In this document: positions 39,703 to 49,238 of the stretch, piece by piece
Position numbering within the stretch: position 1 is the stretch's first letter
How the letters are laid out: each line of letters starts with the position of its first letter
DNA from: Phycisphaerae bacterium
GTDB lineage: Bacteria; Planctomycetota; Phycisphaerae; Phycisphaerales; SM1A02
Length of the DNA stretch: 64,000 nucleotides
Assembly: GCA_002709295.1 (NCBI GenBank)
Contig: PAQL01000029.1
Coordinates: 122,232-186,231, forward strand
Direction: 5' to 3'
Notes under the pieces: model-generated
What the model was told of the DNA's origin: nothing
Databases searched by the model: none
The model's input: the letters and a program-made list of their open reading frames with translations, nothing else
Made by a program: the position numbers and the translations under genes

Positions 39703-40640
39703 CCTCGGGACTCCGAGGGCACGGTCCGGGATGACTTCGCCATGCGTCTGGCCTTCCACGCGATGCCTGCCTTGCGAAGGGAGCCGAGACCGACACGCTC
39801 CCGAACCGCCCTTGCAGGATCATCGTCGATTCGATCCAGGATCCCCCGATAGATCTCGCACATCGCCCAGCTGGTGCCTCGACACGAGGGGTCCAGGTGC
39901 GACTCGAGCCCCTCCGAGGCCTCGTAGTGGGCTCGTGCCCGGACCACCTGGTCACGCATGAATCGCCCGCATCGATCGGGGTCGCGCCACCCCAGAAGAT
40001 CGTCCATCTCCAGTCCCGCCCGCTCGAGCTCGTCCGACGGAAGGTAGACCCGCCCCCGCTCAAGATCCTCACGGAGATCCCGCAGGACGTTGGTCAGCTG
40101 CAGGGCGATGCCCCGGGCCTCCGCCTGAACGAGCACCTCGGGATCATCGTCATGGCCCCAGATCCGGATGCAGATCGTCCCCACCGTGGATGCGACCAGA
40201 CGACAGAAGTGCTCCAGCGATCGGCGATCCCGACACGTGGTCCATTCGAGATCCAGAAGCTGGCCCTGGATCATCTCCTCGAAGGGCTCCGGCTCGATCG
40301 GATAGCCGTCGACGACGTCGCGGAACGCCGGCCACCACTCGCAACCCGAGGAATCGGAACCTCCATCGCCCTCGAAGACGCGACGGGTCCGATCCCGGAA
40401 CGCCTCGAGTGATGCGCGTCGATCGGAGACCGTCGGTCCTGGTGCGTCGGCCAGATCGTCGACCTCGCGCATCCAGGCGTAGATCGCGTAGAGGGCGGAA
40501 CGCTTCGGTTCCGGCGTGAGCCTGAGTCCGTACCAGAAGTTCCTCGCCCTCGACCGGACGATCTCACAGCTCGCCTCGTACGCGCGGCGCAGGGCGTTCG
40601 GGTCCTGCCCGGGACCGGAGTTGGAAACCGGTCCGGTCAT
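39699..40640 (-). CDS. hpnD: Presqualene diphosphate synthase
   Basis: SRARNFWYGLRLTPEPKRSALYAIYAWMREVDDLAD; ALQLTNVLRDLREDLERGRVYLP. Confidence 0.9.
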   Translation of the reverse strand: MTGPVSNSGPGQDPNALRRAYEASCEIVRSRARNFWYGLRLTPEPKRSALYAIYAWMREVDDLADAPGPTVSDRRASLEAFRDRTRRVFEGDGGSDSSGCEWWPAFRDVVDGYPIEPEPFEEMIQGQLLDLEWTTCRDRRSLEHFCRLVASTVGTICIRIWGHDDDPEVLVQAEARGIALQLTNVLRDLREDLERGRVYLPSDELERAGLEMDDLLGWRDPDRCGRFMRDQVVRARAHYEASEGLESHLDPSCRGTSWAMCEIYRGILDRIDDDPARAVRERVGLGSLRKAGIAWKARRMAKSSRTVPSESRG

Positions 40641-41620
40641 GAGGTGGATCCCGAAGTGGACGGAGCACGACGGGAACTCCGCGTCCTCCACCAGGCCTGC
40701 AACAGGATGAGGACCTTCGCCGAGTTCGGCAGCGAGGGGCGATGAAGCACGGTCTCGTAGTCCCAGTCCTCCACCAGTCGGAGCACCCTCGCACCGCCCG
40801 AGGCGAGAGTCCGGATCACCGGTGCCGCCCGGTCGTCGAGCATGCCCGGAAGCGACGCGCCGAGCTCGTAGAGCGGCCAGGTCCTCTCCACGCAGGTTCG
40901 GATCAGTTCACGAGACTCGTCGAGGAAGGTCGCATCGACGGCCCAGCCCTGTTCGGCGCTGATCCGGAACCGACGCTCGAAGTCGGAGATCGAATTCATC
41001 TCCTCGGGAATGTAGATGCGGTCGCGTTCCAGCAGGTCCCGACGGACGTCCTGCCAGTGGTTCGTCAGCTGAAGCGCAGTGCAGATCGCATCCGACCGTC
41101 GAGCCACCTCGTCATCCACGGGCTGCTCGAGGAGGGCGAGCACCAGTCGGCCCACCGGATCTGCACTGCGCCGGCAGTAGTCCAGAAGCTGATCCCAGGT
41201 CCGGTACCTCGTCGTCTCCTGATCCTGCTCGAACGCCGAGACCAGATCGAGGAAAGGTCCGGGCTGCAGATCGAATCGCTCGATGGTCGGTCCGAGGGCG
41301 ATGAACACCCAGTGCCCGGGATCCCCTTTCCATGCCCGGTCGATCTCCTCACGCCACCAGGCCAGCAGCGATCGAGCCCGCTCGGGATCCCCGATCTCGT
41401 CACCGAGGTCGTCCGCGGTCCGGCAGAAGGCGTAGACCGAGGCGAAATCATCCCGGACGTCGGCAGGCACCAGACGGGTCAGAACCGAGAAATTCTCTCG
41501 ATGGGATCGGGCGAGGCGGGCCGCCCGGTCCCTCGCCTCTGCAACCGACATCCGGACCCCGGAGTCGGGGGCATCGGGGCCGAAGCGGGCGAGGTCTTCG
41601 AGAATGCGGCTATGGGACAT
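40637..41620 (-). CDS. hpnC: Squalene synthase HpnC (presqualene-PP to hydroxysqualene)
   Basis: SHRENFSVLTRLVPADVRDDFASVYAFCRTADDLGDE; ALQLTNHWQDVRRDLLERDRIYIPEE. True start MSHSRILEDLARFG at 41620. Confidence 0.9.
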   Translation of the reverse strand: MSHSRILEDLARFGPDAPDSGVRMSVAEARDRAARLARSHRENFSVLTRLVPADVRDDFASVYAFCRTADDLGDEIGDPERARSLLAWWREEIDRAWKGDPGHWVFIALGPTIERFDLQPGPFLDLVSAFEQDQETTRYRTWDQLLDYCRRSADPVGRLVLALLEQPVDDEVARRSDAICTALQLTNHWQDVRRDLLERDRIYIPEEMNSISDFERRFRISAEQGWAVDATFLDESRELIRTCVERTWPLYELGASLPGMLDDRAAPVIRTLASGGARVLRLVEDWDYETVLHRPSLPNSAKVLILLQAWWRTRSSRRAPSTSGSTS

Positions 41621-41821
41621 GGTTCGGGTATCGCCGAAAGAGTCCGAGAGTGTATCCCGGTGGGAATCATGCGCGGGAGTCCCGATGATGCGGCCCGCTT
41701 CGGTGCTACCATTGGAATTCAAGCCTGGACACGGCTTCGGACGAGGTCCTCCTCGACCCGACCGTCTCCTCCGCAGGTACGGGCTCTCTGATCCCCCACC
41801 CACTCGGGACCCTCGATCGAG

Positions 41822-42880
41822 ATGAAGGTCATCCTCGCCAATCCCCGTGGATTCTGCGCCGGCGTGAACATGGCGATCGATGTGGTCGATCAGCTCCTCG
41901 ACATCTGTCCCGACGAGACGATCCACGTCTTTCACGAGATCGTCCACAATCGTCACGTGGTCCAGCGCTTCAAGGATCAGGGAGTCGTCTTCGTCGAGTC
42001 CCTCGAGGAGGTCCCCGACGGCGGGATCGCGGTCTTCAGCGCTCATGGCGTGAGCCCCGCCATCCGGGAGGAGGCCAGGCAGCGGAATCTCGTCGCCGTC
42101 GATGCGACCTGCCCCCTGGTCACCAAGGTCCACGTGCAGGCCCTGCGGTACTCCAAGCACGGCTGGCAGATCCTGCTCATCGGCCATGCCGATCACCAGG
42201 AGGTCATCGGGACCAGAGGCGAGGCGCCGGATTCCATCCAGATCGTCGAGACCCCGGCCGACATCCCCGGACTGAGGATCGACGATCCGGAGAAGGTGGT
42301 CTACCTCACCCAGACCACCCTCTCGACCGACGATGCGAACGTCATCATCAAGGAGCTCGAGAAGGCGATACCCAGCATCCAGGCGCCGCCGACCGACACC
42401 ATCTGCTACGCCACGACCAATCGGCAGCACGCGGTCCGGGAGATCGCCCCCCACTGCGACATGGTGCTCGTGGTCGGAAGTCGCAACAGCTCCAACAGCG
42501 TCCGACTCACCGAGATCTCGCAGAACGTCGGCACCCCTGCAAAGCTCATCGACGACCTCGGCGAGGTCGACAAATCCTGGTTCGGTGAGGACAGCACCGT
42601 CATGGTCACTGCCGGAGCGAGTGCCCCGGACGACCTGGTGAACGACCTCGTGGTGTTCCTCGTCGAGCAGTATGGCGGCAGCGTCGAGCAGTGGGACATC
42701 GATCGGGAGCGGATCGAGTTCGGCCTTCCCGGTTCACTCAAGAAGGTGATGCGGGACCGTGGTGTGAATCCCGTCGGCCGGCGGATCGTGCTGGACCGGG
42801 CCGGCGACCTGGAGGAACTGCTTCAGGAGCGGGGCATCGAGCATCAGACCATCGACCTCACCATCGGCAAGTCCGGGTGA
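41822..42880 (+). CDS. ispH: 4-hydroxy-3-methylbut-2-enyl diphosphate reductase
   Basis: MKVILANPRGFCAGVNMAIDVV; FSAHGVSPAIREEA; DATCPLVTKVH; GSRNSSNSVRL. Confidence 0.95.
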   Translation: MKVILANPRGFCAGVNMAIDVVDQLLDICPDETIHVFHEIVHNRHVVQRFKDQGVVFVESLEEVPDGGIAVFSAHGVSPAIREEARQRNLVAVDATCPLVTKVHVQALRYSKHGWQILLIGHADHQEVIGTRGEAPDSIQIVETPADIPGLRIDDPEKVVYLTQTTLSTDDANVIIKELEKAIPSIQAPPTDTICYATTNRQHAVREIAPHCDMVLVVGSRNSSNSVRLTEISQNVGTPAKLIDDLGEVDKSWFGEDSTVMVTAGASAPDDLVNDLVVFLVEQYGGSVEQWDIDRERIEFGLPGSLKKVMRDRGVNPVGRRIVLDRAGDLEELLQERGIEHQTIDLTIGKSG

Positions 42881-43989
42881 ACGGCGGGATCGCCATCGGC
42901 TTCTTCGACCTCGATCCGGAATCCTTCGGGGCATGGGCGAAGGAACACGACCTGCCCCGGTACCTCGGTGACCAGGTGCTGCGCTGGGTCTACCAGCGCG
43001 GTGTGACCGATCCCGAACTGATGACCGATGTCTCCAGGCGGGCCAGATCGATTCTCGCCGAGGAGATCCGCTTCGGTGATGCGATCCCGATCACCGATCG
43101 CCTCGCGTCGGATGGAACCCGCAAGCTCCTGCTCGGCTGGCCGGAGTCCGAGCGGACCCGGCGGATCGAGCCGGAAGTCGGAACCGCGCTTCCCGTCATG
43201 CCGGAGGAACCGTCCAGGCAGACCGAATGCGTCATGATCCCCAGCGACCAGAGACGCACCGCATGCATCTCGAGCCAGGTCGGCTGCCCGGTCGGATGTC
43301 GGTTCTGCGCCAGCGGCCTCGAGGGGCTCGAGGGGAATCTCACCCGGGGACGAATCGTCGAGCAGGCGTGGAGGCTCGGCCGGCTCCCCGGCGTCGACCG
43401 CATCACCAACGTCGTGTTCATGGGCATGGGCGAACCGCTCGCCAACTACAAGGCGGTGACCAATGCGGTCCGGACCCTGAACGCCCCATGGGGCATGGGC
43501 ATCTCCGCCCGCCGGATCACCGTGTCCACGGTCGGGGTTCCCGCCGCGATCCGACGGTTCGCCGGCTTCGATGTCCCGGTCACCCTGGCCCTCAGCCTGC
43601 ACGCTCCCAACGACGAGCTTCGCCGCGAGATCATCCCCTGGGCGGAGTATTCCACGGTCGAGGAGCTTGTCGACGCCTGCCGCGCCTACTTCGACTCGTG
43701 CGGACGGGAGATCACCCTCGAATACATCCTGCTCGGCGGACTGAACGACCGGATCTCCCATGCACGGGAGCTCTCGCAGCACGCGAAGAGGCTTCGCTGC
43801 AACATCAACCTCATTCGTTACAACGAAGTGGCGGGGCTCCCCTTCAAGCGACCGGAATCCGACGACGTCCACCGCTTCCAGGCCGAACTCCGTCGCCGGG
43901 GTGTGAACGTCCACATCCGAGCGAGCCGGGGCCGTGACATCGCCGCGGCCTGCGGACAACTGCGACACGAACGACGCAACGCGAGCTGA
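42877..43989 (+). CDS. rlmN: 23S rRNA (adenine2503-C2) methyltransferase
   Basis: CISSQVGCPVGCRFCASGLEGLEGNLTRGRIVEQ radical SAM motif; MGMGEPLANYKAV; GTG start overlapping the ispH stop (GTGA). Confidence 0.92.
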   Translation: MNGGIAIGFFDLDPESFGAWAKEHDLPRYLGDQVLRWVYQRGVTDPELMTDVSRRARSILAEEIRFGDAIPITDRLASDGTRKLLLGWPESERTRRIEPEVGTALPVMPEEPSRQTECVMIPSDQRRTACISSQVGCPVGCRFCASGLEGLEGNLTRGRIVEQAWRLGRLPGVDRITNVVFMGMGEPLANYKAVTNAVRTLNAPWGMGISARRITVSTVGVPAAIRRFAGFDVPVTLALSLHAPNDELRREIIPWAEYSTVEELVDACRAYFDSCGREITLEYILLGGLNDRISHARELSQHAKRLRCNINLIRYNEVAGLPFKRPESDDVHRFQAELRRRGVNVHIRASRGRDIAAACGQLRHERRNAS

Positions 43990-44016
43990 AGCCGATCTCC
44001 GCCACGCGGGATCGGT

Positions 44017-47000
44017 TCACTCGAAGAGCGACACCGGAGCGTCCTGCAGTCGTCCGTCGATCGCCAGAGCCTCCCATTCCCGCAGACGCTCCGCCCAGAA
44101 CCGATAGCCCTCGGGATCGGAGGCGGAGGTGATCGCATCCTCCACCGCCTTCTGGATCGCCGCACGCCGACGTCGGGAGACCGCATCCCCGGATCGCAGA
44201 GCCGGCACCAGTCGGCCGATGCGGGCCACCAGCGCCAGCATCGAGACCGGCACCGGAATCTCCATCCGCAGGTGCCGCTCGAAGCCGATCAGATCGATCC
44301 GGGTGAGAAGGGCCCGATCGACCCGGTCTCCCCGGGCTCGACGAATCCCGAATCGACGATGCTTCCGGCGACGATGATCCAGCGAGGTCGCCGCGATGGC
44401 GTAGGCGACCATGTCTCGCGGGAGCATCGCCTCTCCGAGCACCAGGACCGCCCGACGGGTGAGCTCCCGACCGGTGTCCCCCCGGTCGGCGGCGTGAAGC
44501 TTCGCCAGCCGCTCGAGATAGTCGTCGACGAGACCGAGTCCCCCCCGGCGATGCAGTCTTCCGATCGCCATGAGCAGATCATCGAGGGCCTTCCGTCCCG
44601 AGTTGGTCTCCGCGAGACCGGGAAGGCGGGCGAGCGCCCTGCCGATCCGTTCATCGAGGGATCGAGCCGAAGCCCGACCGCGTCGCATCCTCCCGGCAAG
44701 AACGAGCTCGCGTCGCCGCCGGTCGATGGCGGTGAGACCGTCGGTCGCGGGCCGGGCCACGTGACTCCGGATCGAGATCATCCGGCCGAAGCGGAACGCC
44801 TGTCCGGTCCTTCCGAACCCGCCCTGCTCGGTCTCCACGATCGCCTGCTCGATCGCCTCGGTGGTGACCGGAACCAGCCCCAGCTGGAAGGCGACACCGA
44901 GCAGGACCACGTCGAGCAGACGGGTGTTCCCGAACTGGCCCTGAACCCGATCCACGAAGGAATCGACCCGATCGTCGCTGGTGCCACACGCCTCGGCCGC
45001 GAGCTGCGTCAGGCGTTCGACCAGATCGTCGTCGGCCGCTTCCGATTCCTCGGTGCTTCCCTTCTGATCGGCGATGATCGTGGTGCGGCCCGGAGTGGCC
45101 ACGCGCAGCTTCTCATCGGAGGCGAGGGCCCGGGCCGTCTCCCCGGGATCGACCCCGAGAACGAGATCGGCCTCGCCGTACGGCGTTCCGGGCACCAGGG
45201 TGTCGGTGCCTCCCGCCCGCGCGGGCCTCGTGAAGAGGATCTGGGCCCAGGCCCCCATGCCGGGCGACAGACGATCCGGCTGGTGGACCAGTCTCGCGTC
45301 GAAACCCATCACCCGTCCGGCCCGGATCAGCAGGGTCGCGGCCGCCCCGGGAGCCAGCCCGCGCATGCCCGCGATGTGGGCTCGCCATCTTCCATGCTCG
45401 CGATGACGTGGCGGAGGCGGTGGAGGAATCGGCTCGAGATACAGCGGGGTCGCGGGCAGCGGTTCACGCTGCCTCACGATCTCCGAGATCTCGAGCAGCC
45501 GGGCCACCCGCGCGACCCAGCGTCCTCGGAGACGTCCACGCGACGATTCCAGCGTGAACTCGCTGCGAACCGCGTCGGGACGCGGCAGACTGGAATCGAT
45601 CCGGAACTCGTTCCTCGCTCTGACGCCGCAGGCGTCATCGAGCCTCGAACGCACTCGGAGGATCGGTGCGTACCCGAGACGATCCAGCTCCTCGATGTTC
45701 GTCACCTCGCGTGATTCACGCCGGTGGACCACGAGCACCTCCGGGGCCGCCGACCTCGCTGCGAGCATGATGGCATCACGGACATCGGCCTCACCGACCG
45801 CCTCCACCCGGCGCACCCGGGCCACCTTGTCGCCCCCCACCGGAACCGCGCCTTCGAGTACCCGCACCGCATCAAGGCCGTCGGACCAGCCCTCCTCCGC
45901 GACCAGGATCACCCGGGCCGCGTGTGGGTCACGTCCGGCCAGCAGGGGCACCGCCTCCTCGAGGAGCCTGCGTCGCTCCACGATCTCGGTCGCGACGACC
46001 CGTCCGTTGAAGGAGGTGGGAGGACGTCCGTTGATGGCGAGGGCGATGGGCTCCGCGTCCTCCCCCTGTTCCCGACGAAGCGCCCGATCGGCGGCCACCG
46101 CGGCGCGACGCACCAGCTGAAGCAGACGATGATTCGTTCCACTGGGTCGATCCGGAACCGCGGCCACCGGCTCGGTGAATGGACGGGCCAGTCGATCCCC
46201 CATCGCCAGACCGGATCGGATCCGCTGCAGTCCGGGAAGGATCCTCCGGACCAGGGTGGAGGGCCGGGAGGCCTCCCCGACCTCGATCGGATCCGATTCG
46301 ACCCCCGGAACCGATCGCCAGCCGATGGTGGCCACCGTCTCCCCGGATGCCCGGAGTCGCTCGCCGATCTCGATCACCGCCGGAGCGAGGAGTCCGGGGC
46401 GGGTCTCGATGACCACCACGGTCCGGCACCGGGTCAGCAGCCGCTCCACCGGTGCGGGATCGAGGGGATGCACCAGTCGCAGCAGGACCGACGGAACACG
46501 TCCGGTCAGACGAAACTCCTCGAGGATGTGACGGACGGAGGTCGCCGCGAGCCCCGTCGCGATGATCCCCAGTTCCTCCGTCTCCCCCGGACTCGGCATC
46601 GCCAGCGAGGTGTCCAGTTCGAGACGACGGGCGAATCGATCGAACTGCTCGTCCTTGCCGGAGCGCGGGATCCTCGATCGCCGAAGCGCAGCGGCGGTGT
46701 CGCGGGTCGAGACCACCCGGTCGGGTCTTAGCTCGAGGGTCGCGGCGCTCCGAAGGATCGATTCATCGACCACGATCGCGGCCGGACCACCGGCGGCATC
46801 CGAGAGGGTCGCGGCCTGCTCGATCGCCATTCGAAGTCCGTCGAGATCACCGGGCTCGACCACCGGCATGCCGAGATCCGCGAAGTGCCGACGGGGCGCC
46901 ACTCCCGGTTGGCCTTCGGGATCGTCGATGGCCAGCGCCACGAGACCTCGCCGAGCGGAGTCGCCTCCCCGTGCGATCGCCGCCGCCGCCCGAGGCACCT

Positions 47001-47316
47001 CGCTTCCCATGACCATGGCGATCGCCGATCCCCGCGCCGCCAGTCGGCCGGCCTCGACGAGCCGCCGTTCCGCGGTGGTCCGACCGGCGAAGACGAAGCG
47101 GTGTCGCTGAAGGACCGGTCCCACATCGGGATCCTCGCGACAATCGAGCAGTCTCTGGAACAGTCCCTCATGATCGACGATCAGGCCCGCACAATCGATG
47201 TCGGACTCCAGCGCCCCCTTCAGGACCGCTGCGGGACCGTCGACGAGGGCGCGTCCTTCGGCCCGATCGAACAGGTCGGCGTCCACGATCGGACTTCGTC
47301 TTCGAGCATCCGTCAC
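44017..47316 (-). CDS. Divergent indolepyruvate/2-oxoacid:acceptor oxidoreductase-like fusion protein
   Basis: 1099 aa, GTG start. TFD-II-like ELGIIATGLAATSVRHILEEFRLTGRVPSVLLRLVHPLDPAPVERLLTRCRTVVVIETRPGLL; gamma-like MGAWAQILFTRP...YGEADLVLGVDPGETARAL...NTRLLDVVLLGVAFQLGLVPVTTEAIEQAIVE. No CxxCxxC motif seen. Confidence 0.65.
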   Translation of the reverse strand: MTDARRRSPIVDADLFDRAEGRALVDGPAAVLKGALESDIDCAGLIVDHEGLFQRLLDCREDPDVGPVLQRHRFVFAGRTTAERRLVEAGRLAARGSAIAMVMGSEVPRAAAAIARGGDSARRGLVALAIDDPEGQPGVAPRRHFADLGMPVVEPGDLDGLRMAIEQAATLSDAAGGPAAIVVDESILRSAATLELRPDRVVSTRDTAAALRRSRIPRSGKDEQFDRFARRLELDTSLAMPSPGETEELGIIATGLAATSVRHILEEFRLTGRVPSVLLRLVHPLDPAPVERLLTRCRTVVVIETRPGLLAPAVIEIGERLRASGETVATIGWRSVPGVESDPIEVGEASRPSTLVRRILPGLQRIRSGLAMGDRLARPFTEPVAAVPDRPSGTNHRLLQLVRRAAVAADRALRREQGEDAEPIALAINGRPPTSFNGRVVATEIVERRRLLEEAVPLLAGRDPHAARVILVAEEGWSDGLDAVRVLEGAVPVGGDKVARVRRVEAVGEADVRDAIMLAARSAAPEVLVVHRRESREVTNIEELDRLGYAPILRVRSRLDDACGVRARNEFRIDSSLPRPDAVRSEFTLESSRGRLRGRWVARVARLLEISEIVRQREPLPATPLYLEPIPPPPPPRHREHGRWRAHIAGMRGLAPGAAATLLIRAGRVMGFDARLVHQPDRLSPGMGAWAQILFTRPARAGGTDTLVPGTPYGEADLVLGVDPGETARALASDEKLRVATPGRTTIIADQKGSTEESEAADDDLVERLTQLAAEACGTSDDRVDSFVDRVQGQFGNTRLLDVVLLGVAFQLGLVPVTTEAIEQAIVETEQGGFGRTGQAFRFGRMISIRSHVARPATDGLTAIDRRRRELVLAGRMRRGRASARSLDERIGRALARLPGLAETNSGRKALDDLLMAIGRLHRRGGLGLVDDYLERLAKLHAADRGDTGRELTRRAVLVLGEAMLPRDMVAYAIAATSLDHRRRKHRRFGIRRARGDRVDRALLTRIDLIGFERHLRMEIPVPVSMLALVARIGRLVPALRSGDAVSRRRRAAIQKAVEDAITSASDPEGYRFWAERLREWEALAIDGRLQDAPVSLFE

Positions 47317-47397
47317 GTGCGTGATTGTACGAGGCCGGGGCCATGATGACGCGTGAGGACCGCATCCACCGCCGTAGGGAGCTCCGGAACGGGACGA

Positions 47398-48927
47398 CTA
47401 CTCGTCTTCTCGAGGCCAGGCTCGCTCTCCGAGGATCCAGGTCTCCTCGACGGTTCGATTGTCGGACATCGCCATGACCGCGAGAAGGCATTCGGCACAT
47501 TCCTCGATCGTGGTCGGAAAGGCGACCTCATCGGTCGACTCGGGGGTCGGTCCGGCGCCCTGCTTCGGCGGATCCCCTTCCGTGACCCGACTCACCACCC
47601 AGTCGATCTCGCCGGGACCGTCCTTGACATCCAGCACGATGAAGTCCGCTTCCTTGCCCGGCTCGAAATTCCCCAGCCAACCATCGAGACGAAGGGCCCG
47701 TGCTCCGCCAAGGGTCGCCAGATAGAAGGCCCGGTACGGGGACATCTTGTTCCGCTCCGCCCGGGCGGGTTCCTTCTCGCTGGGGACGAAGTCGCCGTTC
47801 CAGCGGGTGTTGTTGAGCATGCCGACCTTGTAGGCGTTGTTGAGCACGCGAAAGAGACTGAAGGTGTTGCCGGCTCCGATGTCGGTGCCCACCGCGACCA
47901 GCACCGGCCGCTCGGGGTTCATGGCGTTTCCGATCTCGAACAGTCCGCTTCCCAGCCAGAGGTTCGAACAGGGACAGAACACCGTGCAGGCCCCCGAGTC
48001 GTGCATTCGCTGGAACGCCGATTCGGACATCCAGATGGAATGGCCACCGGAGAATTTCGGCCCGACCAGGTCGTACTTCTCGTACACCCCGAGATAGTCC
48101 TCGGTGTCGGGGAAGTAGGCCGCCACCGCACGACACTCGTTGAGGGTCTCCGCAAGATGCGTGTTGACCCAGCAGTCCGGGTGCTCCATCTTCAACCTCC
48201 GGCACATCTCGAGCTGTTCGGGGGTGCTTCCGAAGGCGAAACGCGGAGTGATCGCGTAGAGCAGGCGATTCCTGCCGTGATACTTCTCGATCATCGCCTT
48301 GCTGTTGGCATAGAAGGATTCAGGGGTGTCCCTGTAGTAGTCGGGCGCATTCCTGTCGATGCCCGTGACCCCGGCGATGATCCGCATGTTCCTCCTGTCG
48401 GCCTCCTCGAAGATCGCGATCGTCGTGGCAGGACGGGTGGTGGTGAAGGTCTGGAACGTGGTGGTTCCGGACTGCAGGCAGTTGTCGATGAACTTCACCG
48501 CCCCGGCCGCGGCGTACTCCGGATCGAAATACCTGGCCTCCTCCGGGAAGATGTACTCCTGGAGCCATTGAAGAAGCTGTTTTCCGTAGGCCCCGATCAC
48601 CCGGACCTGGGGGAAGTGCGTGTGGCCATCGATCATGCCCGGCATGATCAGGCGATCCTTGAAAACGGTGACTTCAATTCCGGGATGATTCGCGGAGACC
48701 TTCTCGTACTCGCCGAACTCCACGATCCTGCCGTCCTCGATCACCATGAGGCCGTCCTTGATGAACCGGGCACTCTCCGATTCATCCATACCCTTCGCGG
48801 TCATTTCCCAGGGATCGCCCACGAAGTCGAGGAACGACCCTCGAACACCCTTCGACTGGGCCTGAGCCGCACTCGTGCAGATCGCCAGCAGGACGAGGGA
48901 CCTGATCATGGAAATGGGAGTCTTCAT
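47398..48927 (-). CDS. Guanine deaminase-like amidohydrolase with N-terminal signal peptide
   Basis: MIRSLVLLAICTSAAQAQSK leader; MPGMIDGHTHFPQ; NTHLAET; GGHSIWM; CPCSNLWLGSGLF; VGTDIGAGNTFSL. Confidence 0.87.
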   Translation of the reverse strand: MKTPISMIRSLVLLAICTSAAQAQSKGVRGSFLDFVGDPWEMTAKGMDESESARFIKDGLMVIEDGRIVEFGEYEKVSANHPGIEVTVFKDRLIMPGMIDGHTHFPQVRVIGAYGKQLLQWLQEYIFPEEARYFDPEYAAAGAVKFIDNCLQSGTTTFQTFTTTRPATTIAIFEEADRRNMRIIAGVTGIDRNAPDYYRDTPESFYANSKAMIEKYHGRNRLLYAITPRFAFGSTPEQLEMCRRLKMEHPDCWVNTHLAETLNECRAVAAYFPDTEDYLGVYEKYDLVGPKFSGGHSIWMSESAFQRMHDSGACTVFCPCSNLWLGSGLFEIGNAMNPERPVLVAVGTDIGAGNTFSLFRVLNNAYKVGMLNNTRWNGDFVPSEKEPARAERNKMSPYRAFYLATLGGARALRLDGWLGNFEPGKEADFIVLDVKDGPGEIDWVVSRVTEGDPPKQGAGPTPESTDEVAFPTTIEECAECLLAVMAMSDNRTVEETWILGERAWPREDE

Positions 48928-49238
48928 CACGCGTCCTCCTCGGGGCCGGGTCGGGTGAGCATGGATCGAGGCGTCATCATATCCACGACTCCAGTGGTGC
49001 CCGGACCGACCGGTGCGTGGCAGGGGCGAAGTCACGGTTCGATCTCATCAGGATCCGCGAGGATCTCTGGTGCTCGATCTCCGCAGACGAACCGGCATCA
49101 GGGAGGTCCCGCGTCCTCGTCGGTGGAATCGTGCGGATGCAGTCCGGTGCCTCCATCGTCCCGGCGGCGTTCGTCCTCGGGAGAGACCGACCGACCCGAC
49201 ACCATGGAGTCCGGCATCGACCGGCGAGCCCGTGCCGC

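Noticed and set aside
44272-45714. 480-aa plus ORF
   Set aside because: Antisense to the IOR-like gene.
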